DNA from: Cryptomeria japonica
Taxonomy: Eukaryota; Streptophyta; Pinopsida; Cupressales; Cupressaceae
NCBI RefSeq assembly: GCF_030272615.1
Contig: NC_081412.1
Span: 667,474,352-667,538,351 of the forward strand
Direction: 5' to 3'
DNA: 64,000 bases
Both the position numbers and the translations under genes were made by a program. Under the pieces are notes generated by a model. The model had not been told where the DNA came from, did no database searches, and worked only from the letters and a program-made list of their open reading frames with translations. Of this stretch, positions 1 through 12,835 are shown piece after piece (within the stretch, counting starts at the first letter, position 1; every line of letters begins with the position of its first letter).

Positions 1-1194
1 TTTGCCATGAGGTGGCTACATGTTTTTCCATACTTGCAGTTCTCCTCAGGGTACTTGGTCCACTACCACCCTTAAAAAGGACATCACAATGAGTGGTGTA
101 GTGTAGCCTGGGTTGGGAGTGTGTTTGAGTTTTTGTGTATTCTGTCTTTTGTGTTTGCATGATTGTTACCTATCTAGGGCTTGGTTATCCAAGCTCGGGG
201 GTGGCTACCAGTTAGCCTAGGCTGGGAGGTGAGCTCTCCATGGTCATAGCTTTCAATTTAATTGCAGGTTGATAGAAGAAAATAGCAGGTCAAGTAGATG
301 TGGCTGGATTTAGCTTGTTGCAGAAAAATGTTGTAAATGTAACTATCGTACTTTGAAAGTCCTCATTAAATTGAGAGAAGGGGCCCATTTGTAAAGTGAC
401 TATAAAGACTTGGGAATGTGTTTGATGTTATATAATATTTAATTCAAGCAATATTGTAGAAAAGAAAGAAGTAACTTTGTTTTAGCTTTCTAAATTTCTG
501 AAGATAACGTTGTTGTGTTGTAGGATATTTTGATAAGAAAGAGATTTATTTAATTCCTTTTATGCATTTAAATACTATATTAGGAAAGAAAGACATTTGA
601 TTTGCATGCATTAGTTCATGGAAATTAAAAAAAAAAGTCATTTTATTAGTTTTGTGAATTTATTTTATCTTTTATTTTAATTGCAGAAAATAAGGGCAAG
701 GATTGTATATCCATCTCTAAGGTTTCTAGATTAATAAATTATAGCCATATTTAGTTGCTATTAAATTTATTAGAGTATGTCATTTAATTAGTTGCTGTAG
801 AATTTGCAAAATCTGTCAATTTAATTATTGCAGAAAATGAAAATCTTAACCTATTATAGTTTTATTTAAATAAAATCTAGATTTATTAGGTTGCTGGTAA
901 ATTTATTAAATTTAGTCCTTGATATAGTTGAAGTTAGGTATTTTTAAATACTGGCATTATTTATTTACAGAAAATAATATCTACAATAAACAGTTTAATT
1001 ACTTTACTTTTGCTGTAATTGAAATCAAAATCTTTCATAATCCATCTAATTTATATTTTGCATCTAGGAAATTTATGCAAAGAAATAAATCAAAAGGAAA
1101 CAATATAATGCCTCAGTAATTTGTTTGAATACTTACCTAACATCAAAATACTATGGACTATTCAATATATAAATTCTGTTTTATAAAAAAAATA
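1..1194. other. AT-rich non-coding stretch, unassigned
   Basis: No reading frame here resembles a known protein. The first ~260 bases are less AT-rich and contain repeated TGGCTACC/TAGCCTGGG-like words; the rest is AT-rich with several ATTGCAG-type words. It could be the inner part of an LTR or the tail of an element that starts before the window, but nothing proves this. Confidence 0.4.
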
Positions 1195-1277
1195 TAGTTA
1201 TATATAAATATATATAATCATATACGTGCAAATTTCATATATATATATATATATATATATTCTTGCTAAATAAATGT

Positions 1278-1318
<41 letters not shown>

Positions 1319-1436
1319 ATGTATATATGAATATATACATATAAAAATGTATATATATATATATACATATAAAAATGTATATATATATATACATATAAAA
1401 ATGTATATATATATATATACTTATTTACACATGAAA

Positions 1437-1497
<61 letters not shown>
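1195..1497. repeat. (AT)n microsatellite array with short minisatellite
   Basis: Several long TA dinucleotide runs occur (about 1239-1260, 1294-1318 and 1439-1496). Between about 1335 and 1440 a unit of the form ACATATAAAAATG plus (TA)n is repeated about three times. Translated ORFs through this array, such as poly-Ile-Tyr, are artefacts. Confidence 0.95.
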
Positions 1498-1499
<2 letters not shown>

Positions 1500-1549
1500 A
1501 TTAAAAAATAAATAAACAAAAAAAAAAATTGCAAAGGAAAATGGGGGGG

Positions 1550-1805
1550 GGCAAATCGGGGCCTCGGCTGCGCAAGGCACGTAGACCCTGTGCGGGCCGC
1601 GTCCCTCACAGAGGCCGCAACCTCTGTGCGGGCCGCGACTCTCACAGGGGCTCGCGGCTCCCTGTGCGGGCTGTGCTCCGCACCAGTGGGTCGTGGCCAC
1701 TGTGTGGGCCGCGACTCACACAACGGCCAAGGCCACTATGTGGGCCGCGACCCACTGGGGAGCATTGCCTCCGCCCATCCGCCATGGCCGCCGCCACGAG
1801 ACTTT
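1550..1805. repeat. GC-rich degenerate minisatellite, ~37-bp unit, about 5 copies
   Basis: An abrupt GC- and CpG-rich island sits in AT-rich DNA. The phrase CTGTGCGGGCCGCG or close variants recurs near 1587, 1623, 1661, 1700 and 1735, giving spacings of about 35-39 bp. Units also carry inverted CTGTG...CACAG words, so each could fold into a short hairpin. Because the unit is close to 36 bp, open frames run through on both strands; these are repeat translations, not supported genes. Confidence 0.8.
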
Positions 1806-2740
1806 TCATTCGGCTCTGCACATGAACCCAAATCAAAAATAAAATATTAAACCCTAGCCCGGGTAGGGATAGGGTATTAATATAAAAATGGTAAAATTAA
1901 AATATAATAAGTATTTTATAATGCAAGATCCCTAGCTAGGGTTTGCATGGCTTTGTCTTTTATAAATTTGGAAAGAAATCATTATATTAATTAAATATAT
2001 ATATTTCTATATATGTGTTTATATATATAAATATAATTATTTATATACACATATATGAAAATAAATTTAGAAAGTTATGGAAATTAAAGAATTAAGCAAA
2101 TCCTTAGTTTTAAATACTTTTTTTTATTATTTTGGAGGTGAACCTAAATATAGGTATTTACTTTATAGATCATACTTCTTTATGAATTTAATTACTAATG
2201 AAGTATTATTTATGTTAGATTTAATTAGATTGAGACGTTTACAAATTATATATTAATGAAGTTAATATTTTAAATTCAAATAGTTTGTGCTATTTTTGAG
2301 TTAAAAATTAGGGAAGTGATATTTAATTTTAGTTAAATAAATTTAGTTGTTATAGCTCAGCCTAATATTTAATTAATTGTTAAAAAAAAAAAAAATACTT
2401 AAAAATCTAAGTGCTGAGACTAATTTAATTTTCTTCTTAAAAGCTATTAGGAACTATTGGAAATTACTAGTATCCTTGTCTATCGAATTTAGATTTTTGG
2501 ATTCAGAATAATCTTTGGGGCTAAATTGAAAAGTTAAAATAGCATTCATTTATTTTAGGATTCCGTATTTAATTTAATTAAAAATTTGTGTACTTGAAGC
2601 TAGTAGAAAAGATTAACTATAAACATAGTTAAGACAAAACATGTTGTAGCATTTTATATTTGTCGAATTAATGCTTTTAAAAGTTATGTTTAAAAAAAAA
2701 AAAATTATCTCGTTCTTGCCCTAAATTTTGGGCATGACAG
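1806..2740. other. AT-rich stretch ending in a possible LTR terminus
   Basis: Around 1850-1960 there are AAACCCTAGCC and CCCTAGCTAGGGTTT motifs followed by a TATAAA. The stretch ends GGGCATGACA at about 2740, whose reverse complement TGTCATGCCC resembles the start of a minus-strand LTR. No partner LTR, primer-binding site or polypurine tract was found in the window, so this is tentative. Confidence 0.25.
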
Positions 2741-5700
2741 TATAGATGATGAAATCACACCTATATTTTGCTAGTAAAAATATAATGATCAATAATCTCA
2801 AGAATATTGAACAATCGAGTGGATGAAAGTTCATATCCATAAACAGGAATGCAAGAGTGTTTATAAGGTATGTGTTCCATGTCATCAAAATATGTGAGCA
2901 AATAATCACTAAATTTTATAGTATATAGGAACAAAAACTAGATACGTAGATCAAATCAAATAGAAACCAACAAATCATTAGCACCAATAGTATGATACCT
3001 CCCCATAATATTGACAAGGGAGAGATGTGATAGGTCCATTGAAATTGTGTGTCACAATGTAGTGCACGAAGGTGAAGAATGAGCACTAAAAGATGCAAAA
3101 GATAATACATGCAAATAAAAAGGGTGTACAAAAACAAGGCACCCTCACAAGAAGGTAGACAATGGTGATTACAAATAAAAAGGTGCACAAGAAAAAACCA
3201 CAACTATTTATAAAGTAGCGCAAGTACAATAATAGTACAACATGATGTGCAAGATCACCAAAATATAATTAAAATATGTGACACTTTACCTCAATGTGTC
3301 TACAAGTCAAGAAGTGCATTCAATAGTGCTTATAATATCCAAAACTAATGACATGGTAAAATGTCACATACCTCAAGTTGTACCCCAAATTTATATTTTT
3401 TGTTATATTTTTATCTAATGTTGTTAAGTGCTCATTCATTTGTATACTCAAGAATCTATCCATATGAGACAAGCATTTACCCATATAAGATAAATGTCCA
3501 TCCATCTAAGGCAGGTATGCCTCTATCTATCTAAGTCATTTATCTATATAGGATACACACACGCTTTGGCTAGAGACTTAGAATCATTAGGATCAAATAG
3601 ATCTCGAGTCACTTATTGAAGACTACACTCCCTTATTGGAAGCATACTAAGGTCACCATCATTTAGGAATAGATATAATAAATAGCTTAATTATTGCCTT
3701 GGGGAGTCAAGAAAATCCATTTAGGATTTCTTCTAAGTGGACAATAAATTTATTTTATCTCAAATTTACTTTTAAATTTAATTGATTGATTTATTTATGA
3801 CTTAGTTGAGAGAATGATTTATTTAAACTTTTGCATAAGTTAAAAATTTAATTTTAAAAAAATCCTTAATCTCACACCTAAAAAATTTTGTATTAGGAAC
3901 CTCCTTTTATTCACCAAACTACCTACACACCTACTTCCAAATGAGGTCAAGCTATAATATATGTGTAGTTTCTGTTTCTAATCTATATTTCATGTAATTA
4001 TGTAAGTGTATATGCAACCATTCTAGGTTCCAATTTCCTTAGTTAGTTCTTCATTGGCTACCACCCACTCAAGTGAAATAGAGATGAAATCATATAAGAA
4101 AAATAAACTATTTTATAAGAAAACTCTAAGGAGATGTTTGACGTTAAATTTTGATTGTGAAAATTTTCATGTTTATCTAGAACACATGATTAGTTTGAGA
4201 AAAAAATAACTTCTAGTCAATTTTTTTCTTTTTTTCTTTTTGGGTGTATATAATATCCAATCCCTCGTAAATTACTTTTAAAATATATATATTTCTAGGT
4301 CTTTCTTATGGATCATAGAGTTTTAAAAAATTAATCAGAATATTATGAAATGTGGAAATTTCATGATTCAAATATCTATTATAAATCTATAGATCCCAAA
4401 AAAAAATTACTCAACATAAATTTGATCCTTATCACATCTAATTATGATGATAAACTATCTCAGTTAACCATGTTAAAACACATGCATAGTCAATAAAAAA
4501 ATGATCATGAACCTAACTATTCAATTAAAATTGAATATGTCATTACCACACTAAGAAACTTACCATTACTAGAAGTGATATGCAAAAATTCATACTCATT
4601 AAATTTTCACGAATTATTCTTAAATCAAAACCATATCTCAAGCTTTACTCAAGACTAACCAAAGATCTAACCCAAAATGTATATGAAAATACCACATCAA
4701 TTAACCCAAATATATTAGCTATTCAAGCATGTTTGCTTCTAATAATCACCCATTATATTCTAATTAACTAATGATTTAATCAACATAGTTCCACAAGATC
4801 ATGACATTATTATAAAAAGACAATGTTAATATATTAGGTATTCTTAGCCTACAATCTTAATGATTAAATTCTACCAAACTCTTAAATATAGATGTCTACA
4901 AAGAGAACACAACCATACTCCCAATATTTTATCATTACCATTTATGAAGCTAATGAATAGCTATGATCTACTATACGACATGAATATTAGATTTAACATA
5001 GTCTTTAGGATATTCAAAGATTACAACACAGTTATAATGATTATAATAAGAAATAAATTCTAATTAAAATTGCTGATACTCATTTTACACATTGTTATAT
5101 TGATTTATAAAGCTTAGTCAGTCTATAAAAAAAATTTGAGCACTTAATTAAAGAGATGAATTTAATAAATTAATGTATAACAATTAATAAAAATTAGACA
5201 TCATTCATAAAAGATACGATTCAAATTATGCTTCAAGTGCAAAATATGTAACACCTTTTTCAATATATAAATTAAATCTCTAGATTAATAATTGTCAATC
5301 TATAATGTTCTGATAATTTTATTTGTTTTAGGAATAAGTCAAACATTCATTTTTAGGAAAAAAATAGGTGAATGTATTAGACACTTCTTTTTGATACATA
5401 AGATGGGATGTCATAATTATCTCTCTATTATGATAATAATTTATGACTAACTTTTATTTCTACATTAAACTATCATATTATCTTCTCACTTTAAAAGAAA
5501 AAGTATAGCTTCTAAATCATTGCTCAAGATCCAATTATCTAAATAACCAATAGTTTCTCTTAAATGATATTGTGATATAGAAAACATCATATACATAATT
5601 AAATTCTAAGCAACAAACAATTTATTGTGAAATCGCATGACAAGGTAAGATCTTTTGTATTAAATTTTGTTGACATAATAAGCCCCTTCTTGTAAGATAA

Positions 5701-8490
5701 TTAAGAAAAATGACCAATCAATCCATATTAAGTCTCATTAAATAATTAAATAACTAGTGAATATTATTTTGGAAAGTACAATAATAATAATTGTCTTAGG
5801 TTAAGCCTATCATGTTTCTAGTTATTAATACTTATGATGTTAATCAATTATACCGTTCAATTTATTAATATTTCCATTCCAAATAGCATGATCCATCAAC
5901 ACCATATCACTTGGTGACAATACTCTTTCTCTACCTAAACCCAGGATGCTAGCCTATCATGTTTCTTTTTCACAATCAATATAATTTTATTAATATTTTA
6001 AAATTTAATATACTACATGAGAATATAAGACATCATGAAGGTACATACTTATTATTATTTGTTATGGATATATCACAACCTCCAAACACCATCATAATCA
6101 CTAGTCTTCCTAACAAATCTCCAACAGATGAACAACACTTTAATGGGTGAATAGCTAGTACATAAGTCATAACTAGATATTTATTCAAGTATAACCTTTT
6201 TTTAGCTCACATCTAAAGCTAGTGATCACGTCCTAAAATTACATATGTGATGATTTTTTTATCAATGTCCTAAAATATGAGAAACATAAACATGATACTA
6301 AGTTTGAGCCTTATTTCTTTTGGTGACCAAATGACATATAGTGTAGTGCACTTGGTTTATCAACATAATTAAGAACTTTATTCACTAATAACTTAATAAA
6401 AATCCACCACACATTTCAAAAATATTTAAGATAAATTGCAATGTTCTCTACAATCCTTAATTATTAATAGTTTGAGACAATGATTTTTTTATAAAAAAAT
6501 GAAGTCATAATTATCTTTCAAATGAAAAAATAGGTTAGTGGAATTGTAAATGGTCCTTGACTTACTAGTAGCTCAATGCCATTGTCTAGTGGATGTAAAT
6601 GGAATAATTTTGTACATCTTTCACACTCCAAATATAATCATACAAGGCATGTCATCTACTACCCATCTTAATTTCATACCATTATGTGGGAGGGTAGTTG
6701 AATGAGGCACTAGCCATTCCTCTTACCACATAGAACTCTCCTAAAGAATTTTCAAAATAAAGTTATTAAGATGCATGTCAAGTATAGAAGAAGTATAGAA
6801 GTAGGAAGTCATATATTTCAATATATGTAAAGAATAGTTCAGTGACATTATCAATTCAAATTTGTTATCATAATCTAACCTACACCAAAATATGAGCTTG
6901 GAACAAAATAAAAGCTTTCATCAAATCATTAAAGATAGAGAAAATTTATACAAATGTTGTAGTTGCAACTACTTTGGCACATGTATGCAAAATTTAGTAG
7001 CACGCACAAGGCACATGAGCTACTTTACACCTTTCATTTTTGAAATTTCTATAACTTTAAGGATTCTTCAAGAAAGGTGGCCACTGATAATGAAGTAATT
7101 TCAAGATACACAAAATGGGATCAGCAAACTTTTGAGTAAATACAATTAACAGATGGAAATCCTTATGCTCCAACTGTTGCTAGCATCCTAAGAACCTTTA
7201 TGAAAAATGAGACATTTAGAATAGTGTATGAATGCCCATGAAAGCAAAATAGAAGGGGGGTTTTTGTTGTATGTTGTAGTTAGAAGTGTTTTAGTAGTCA
7301 TGTATGCAAAAAGGTAGAATCATGGACAAACCATGTGAACTTTTGGACAAAATACCTCAAATAAATATGGTCTTATGGACTATAAATGTGGAAGCATTAG
7401 CAAGCCCCATGAACTCTTTGACAAAATAATTGTAGGATAAGCACAAAATGAATTTGTTGAAAGGGTTGTAAAAACTTTCAAATAAATACAATTAGATCAA
7501 ACTACATAAGCTCAACTCATATATATATATATATATAGTCACAAAGGGAATTCTTACCTATAAGATAGGTTGCTCTCTCTCCTACATGCCACTTGGGTTT
7601 TCCTTTTAGCGGATACACTTGGAGACATGTTATCTAGGATGTAATGGATTGATCATAAAAGGAGTGACATTAGAAAGAGTATACACTCGTGTAAGAAAAT
7701 TGAGTAGTCCTACAAATAGGGTAGGAGGCATGCAATCTAAATAATGCATCAATGTACCAAAATGAAAGAAACAAGTACACTCTAGGCATCAATATCCACA
7801 TCTCCTTTCCCCTATATTGACACAAGAGATTTCCTCACAATGAATCTCCTTGTGAAATAATCATTACATTGAAGTGTTGACATGCTATTGTTGCATTGGC
7901 ATGCTTGTTTTCTCTATAAACTCTCCTTAACTTCCACTATTATTGTCTTTTCTTAGCCTTCATCATGGGAATGCACCCTAATAATCTACACTTCTTTCCA
8001 CTCATAATGGTTACCAAAAGAAAAGGATAAAATAGATAATGTATTAAGCGTTATAAATGCACAAGGTCAAGTAATAGTTTAGCAATAAATTCAAACTATA
8101 AAACTCATGTCAAATAATTGAATCAATAAAATGATACTAACATTTTGAGCGACTTCACACAATTATTCTTATCCCTTATTGTTCTAAGGAAATTAAAATC
8201 ATTACTATATTATTCTATCAAAATAGAAATAACAATAATTAATATTTAAAATATTAAATTATTGTAATTGTGTTTCAATAACTCCTAATATACATCATAT
8301 GTCAATCAAATAAGAAGATGATTGTGACAAAAAATATAATTATGATAGAAGATGAGAGAAAATAAAGAAACCACTATAACGTACATAGAAATATATACTT
8401 TCAAAAAATTTGTAGGATAACACAAGTGTCATAGCCAAAATGCCAAAAAGAAACTGTAGACGCCATGTAAGATTGTCATCATGGAAGCAC
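2741..8490. other. Long AT-rich intergenic region, no gene recognised
   Basis: I see only short, biased reading frames on both strands and no recognisable domain, splice-bounded exon chain or RNA gene. A short TA run lies at about 7519-7538. The DNA is probably decayed repeat sequence, but no boundaries are visible. Confidence 0.6.
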
Positions 8491-8493
8491 AAA

Positions 8494-9280
8494 GTCTTTA
8501 TCAATGTCATATAAGATGTAGGCAATGAAGAAAAAGCATGTAGCATATAAGATGTCAACAATGAAGTATAATAATGTATCCTGTAAGGTGTGAGCATGGA
8601 AGCATCATGAGATAAGGTCATGTAAACATGTAGACATGTAAGCATGATAAATATAAGATACTAACATGTAATATATCCAAGATAGCAGATGTCATCAAAG
8701 AAGACAAACCAAGTTGCATAAAGGGGATTCCTTCAACGTGAGGAAACATAAAAAAGATTGTGGACTGTGTACAAAACATCAAGTCAAAAGATGATAGACA
8801 ACACAAAATATAGAAGGTGAAATGAGAATGAAAACAACATATTATAAACCATAAGCTCAATAATAAAACAAGACAATATTAGACATTAGAAAATCAATAT
8901 CATATAAGATGTAAGCAATGAAGAATAAGCATGTAGCATATTAGATGTCAACAATGAAGTATACGAATGTGTCATGGAAGGTGTGAGTATCATGCATCGT
9001 GAGATAAGGTCATGTAAATATGTAGACACAAATATAATATAATAGCATGTAATATCCAAGTGAACGAATGTCATCAAAGAAGACAAAACAAGTTGCATAA
9101 AGGGGATTCCTTCAAAATGGGGAAATGTAAAAAATATTGTGGACAAAAGTAACATGTACAAAACATACAAGTCAAAAGATGATAGACAACCCAAATTATA
9201 GAAGGTAAAATGAGAATGAAAACAACATATAATAGAGCATAAGCTCACAAATGAAGCAAGCCAATATAAGATGTTAAAAA
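8494..9280. repeat. Tandem duplication, two copies of ~393 bp
   Basis: The segment beginning near 8508 (CATATAAGATGTA) recurs near 8901. The two copies stay alignable through a shared AAGTTGCATAAAGGGG phrase and a shared AAGATGATAGACAAC phrase. Copies differ by scattered substitutions and small indels, so the duplication is not recent. Minus-strand frames through both copies give similar hydrophobic peptides, which reflects the repeat and is not evidence of coding. Confidence 0.85.
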
Positions 9281-10937
9281 AAGAGCACAACAAACATGGC
9301 TCAGTTAAAATGGCTAAAGTTAAAAGCAGAGGGCAAGAAACTATGTTTCTAGTTAACATGATGAAAATGATTACCAATTACTCCATAAATCTACATTATC
9401 TTGAATTATTAGGGAAAACACCAACAAAAAATGCATACAAGCCAAAAGAGAAAAATGATATGAATCATGCGACACATGTTCAAAGTTACTCGTACCAGCA
9501 TGCACCACTAAAGGTGTCTTTGCATCATCCACATTCTCATGAAAAATATCAACAAAACACAAACATAAAGAACTAAGTGAATGAAAAAGCAAAAACTCTA
9601 AGAGCTCAACTAGTAATATGAGAAGAGTTTCCCCCAAAACAATCATGCTCTTCCCAATCATGAAATTCTATGTTCTCATAGTAAAGTTGTTAATCTTGTA
9701 TCATATGTCCCTCATTGATGTGCAATTTATATATCTTAACAAATATATTTGAAAAATGGACCATATTGTATTTCTATTTCCATATATACTATTCCTATTT
9801 TGTGAAGTCACAATTATTTGTAGATTATGTTTTTTTTATCACCTACATCTTTCTTTGGTGCCCAAGTAGCTAAAGTATTCCTTTAACACTTGGTGATTCT
9901 TTTATTTTTCTCATTTTGTCTTGCTACAAATTCAATTTGTTGCTTAGATGGATACCTTATACGCATGCAAATATCTAAACCCTTTTGCCTATAAACTATA
10001 CAATGTACCATTTGTGGCTTTTTGGACCTTTTATCTTCTTGAAGTGCTAAATGTTGTGTTTGTGCTTTTACCCTTTTAGATTCTTGCAATCTTATAAATT
10101 CATCTTTTCCTCTTTTTATGCCAACATTCTTTATGAAACTAAAAGAATTCATGCAAATCATCCTCTAATATGAAGGCTCTTTTCTTGTCTTTTCAATAGT
10201 ATCCATGGTGAAATGACTTACACATTGGATACATTGGATTTCTTTTTACCATCATGAATATATTTAATACATTAATGCAACATTGATGTTACTACTTTAC
10301 ACTATTCCATCCATGGATGCCCAAGTGAAATATGAAATCCATAAAAATAGGTAATATGGAACTAAAATGGAGACTTCCTTTAGATCAATAGCTAAAAAAA
10401 AAATAATGCATCTCTTAATTTTGATTAATATGCCATTACACATTTTCAAAGAAATGCCCTAATGTGCACTTGTTGTATGTTGAAAATGATGTTTAAACAA
10501 TAATTCCTTTGTGCATACATTACATTAACAAGTATGGTACATATAAGTATACCCTTATATGGTTCACCATACACATGACCTCTATAACATACAAAAGCCC
10601 ATAATTATTATTTTGTGTTTATGTCATCATGTAAAGGTAATTAATAGTTAGAATTCTCATCATACATAATTATTCTACAAAATAAGGATGTAAATGAACT
10701 CAAAGCTCATGTGTATGTATTGCATGGTCCTCATGTAAATTCAATATTATTTAATATACCTATCATTTAGGAAGACAATGAATGATTACACCTATCATTT
10801 ACTCCTTCAAAGTAAATCATATTATTATCAATCAAAGCTGGGATTTTATGTGTCAACCCCTTGCAACATTGTGTATCATGTATACTAACACTGATGTTGC
10901 AGAATGCCTTCTCACCACATCCTTTATGTTCACCTCT
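9281..10937. other. AT-rich intergenic DNA, no gene recognised
   Basis: A minus-strand open frame at 9883-10161 encodes a basic, Lys/Gln-rich peptide of about 92 residues that I do not recognise. There is no support for splice sites, start context or family membership. The rest shows nothing interpretable. Confidence 0.5.
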
Positions 10938-10943
10938 AGAAGC

Positions 10944-11045
10944 ATCCAATGGTTTTGTAGGAGGAAGTGAGATCATGTTTGCACTACTAGATGTATCCAA
11001 TGGTTTTATAGGAGGAAGTGAGATCATGTTTGCACTATGCACACT
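10944..11045 (+). repeat. 51-bp direct tandem repeat, two copies
   Basis: The phrase ATCCAATGGTTTT..AGGAGGAAGTGAGATC occurs at 10944 and again 51 bp later at 10995. The period is exactly 17 codons, so the plus-strand frame at 10861-11121 carries a duplicated SNGF(V/I)GGSEIMFAL peptide. No homolog is recognised. It may be a remnant of a coding exon or simply a repeat. Confidence 0.85.
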
Positions 11046-12290
11046 TCTTTGGCACATTGGCTCATGCACCCTTACCATGAACAATCCTTTGACAAGGATC
11101 CTTGTCTACCATCCTACATAAAACCAGTTCCAAAATAGACTGATGTATGCATGCTTTTGGTCGAAGCTTAAAACTCTTCAACAAATACTACCTATGTTTG
11201 TGGCAAAATAAAAGCATTGAAAATGAACTTTTCGAAGAATTATAAAATTGTGGAGCCAATACTAGAAAGAAGTCAATACTGGAAAGAACTTGTAGGTGTT
11301 TTTTAGTACGTACAAAAGCCTCTAACTTACAAGGCCATCAAAACCATGACAAAGATAATAATGTTGTATGTATGGAACTAATTATCAAGGAATGAACTAA
11401 GCCATGCTATATCAGACAGAGTGATATAAAGAGTCATATTTGCTTCCCTCCAATTCCTTACCATTGAACTCTTGGAATCGAACCTATTATTGTCGTCTCA
11501 GGCTCATACTTCACAAAGGAATTGATAATTAAACCAAAATCCAAGCATATGTATAAATTAGTGTCTCTTCGAGTTTCAAGGATACTTTTACAAGATATAA
11601 ATTCTTTTTCTAGATTTTAGAGACATGGGCTATGGGAACAACTACTAAGATAAAATATACAATTTATACTTAAAGCTTTGAAGTACAAATAAATTAGAAT
11701 TACCAAAAAATAACATAAACAAACCAAAAAATATGATATTTTGGAGAGTAATTATAAGAAACAACTCATTGAATCATTTTTGTTAGATAGTGGAATAATA
11801 GCATTCTCAACAGCGACTCCCAATGGCTCTGCTTTGCAAAATTTGAATGGAGCCTCGAGAATCTTTCCCACTCTGCAAACATCGAATGGAGCAATCTCCT
11901 CCTCTACTTCGCCAGTGCGTTGTGTCCCCCCCTGCATTTGTTGTGGGTGTCGAGTATGCTTTGCCGCCTGGGGGTGTTGGTGTAGTGGCAGTGGCTGCCC
12001 CCGATGATGTTGTTAATGTTGGTGCTAAGGTCCCTCTTGGACCTTCTTATACTTGCTAGTGGGTGAAGTTTTGCTTGTGTGGCCAAATCTGCTGCTCATC
12101 CTCTCAAGGGGAAACATCGACCTCTTGTGCCAAAACCTTATGTGTGGTGGTTTGTGGCCAAGACGTAGTTGAAAATGTTGGCCTCTATGAACGTTATGGG
12201 TTGGTGTGCACATTTGTTGTCTCCCTAACCTCCCCATTGTTGGGTGAGTGATTCTTGGAAGCCTTTGGTTGTTGGTAGCATGGAGCTTAG
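11046..12290. other. Intergenic DNA upstream of LINE relic
   Basis: AT-rich to about 11740. It then becomes less AT-rich (11750-12290), with short frames and a recurring AATGGAGC word. The latter part may be the decayed 5' portion of the LINE ORF1 that follows, but I cannot identify a conserved motif before about 12300. Confidence 0.4.
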
Positions 12291-12299
12291 TCTTGTGCT

Positions 12300-12835
12300 A
12301 AAGGTTTTTTAATTGCCTCCTTTGCCTCTTTTGATGATCGTGACTTAGTTCTGGGCAAGTTGTGGGACTGGGGGGTTTACTCTCTCAGTCAAACCTTGGA
12401 TAGCTTCTTTTCAACCCTCTTACCGAACCACTCAAAGTGCATCCGGTATGGGTTCACCTCCCCAACCTTCCCTTTCATTTCTGGGAGCATTCTTGTTATG
12501 AGGCCATTGGTAACTCTATTGGCCGATTCTTGATGATTGATGATGCCACGTCCTCCATGGGTCATTCCACTTTTGCTTGCATTTTAATTGATGTTGACAT
12601 CTTTACACCTCTCCCTGGGGATGTGGTTCTTATGGTTGGGGATAGACCTTGGACTCAATCGTTGGATTATGTGGGCCTCCCCTTTCATTGTCAAAGATGC
12701 TTCTCAATGGGTCACTTGGCTTCAGATTTTTTATTCTCACGCAATAAAGGTATTGCTACTTGGTGGAAAGACGCTACTATTTATCATTTGACTGCCAAGG
12801 CTTTCAATTTTGATGAGTTTGATGACTCCTCATAG
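12300..12835 (+). pseudogene. LINE (non-LTR) retrotransposon ORF1 relic, DUF4283/zinc-knuckle type
   Basis: The translated frame at 12437-12835 matches the nucleic-acid-binding ORF1 protein of plant L1-like LINEs. It has a PVWVHLPNLPFHFW motif, then IGNSIGRFLMIDD, an LPGDVVLMVGD strand, WTQSLDYVGLPFHCQRC, and a knuckle of CQRC....H....F form. The fourth ligand, normally Cys, is Phe here. Upstream, the matching SVKPWIASF and FNPLTEPLK pieces lie in different frames, so there is a frameshift near 12405-12415. No endonuclease or reverse transcriptase ORF follows, so this is a truncated, dead fragment. The family assignment rests on motif recognition. Confidence 0.75.

Noticed and set aside
1421..1836. 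Open frames on both strands through the (AT)n and GC-rich repeats
   Set aside because: They are translations of simple and tandem repeats with a unit near 36 bp; they have no domain and no supporting splice structure.
8340..9661. Minus-strand ORFs of up to 163 codons, hydrophobic
   Set aside because: They follow a tandem DNA duplication, have biased composition and show no recognisable family.
9883..10161. Basic 92-codon minus-strand ORF as a gene
   Set aside because: No recognisable family, start context or splice evidence; kept only as a note.
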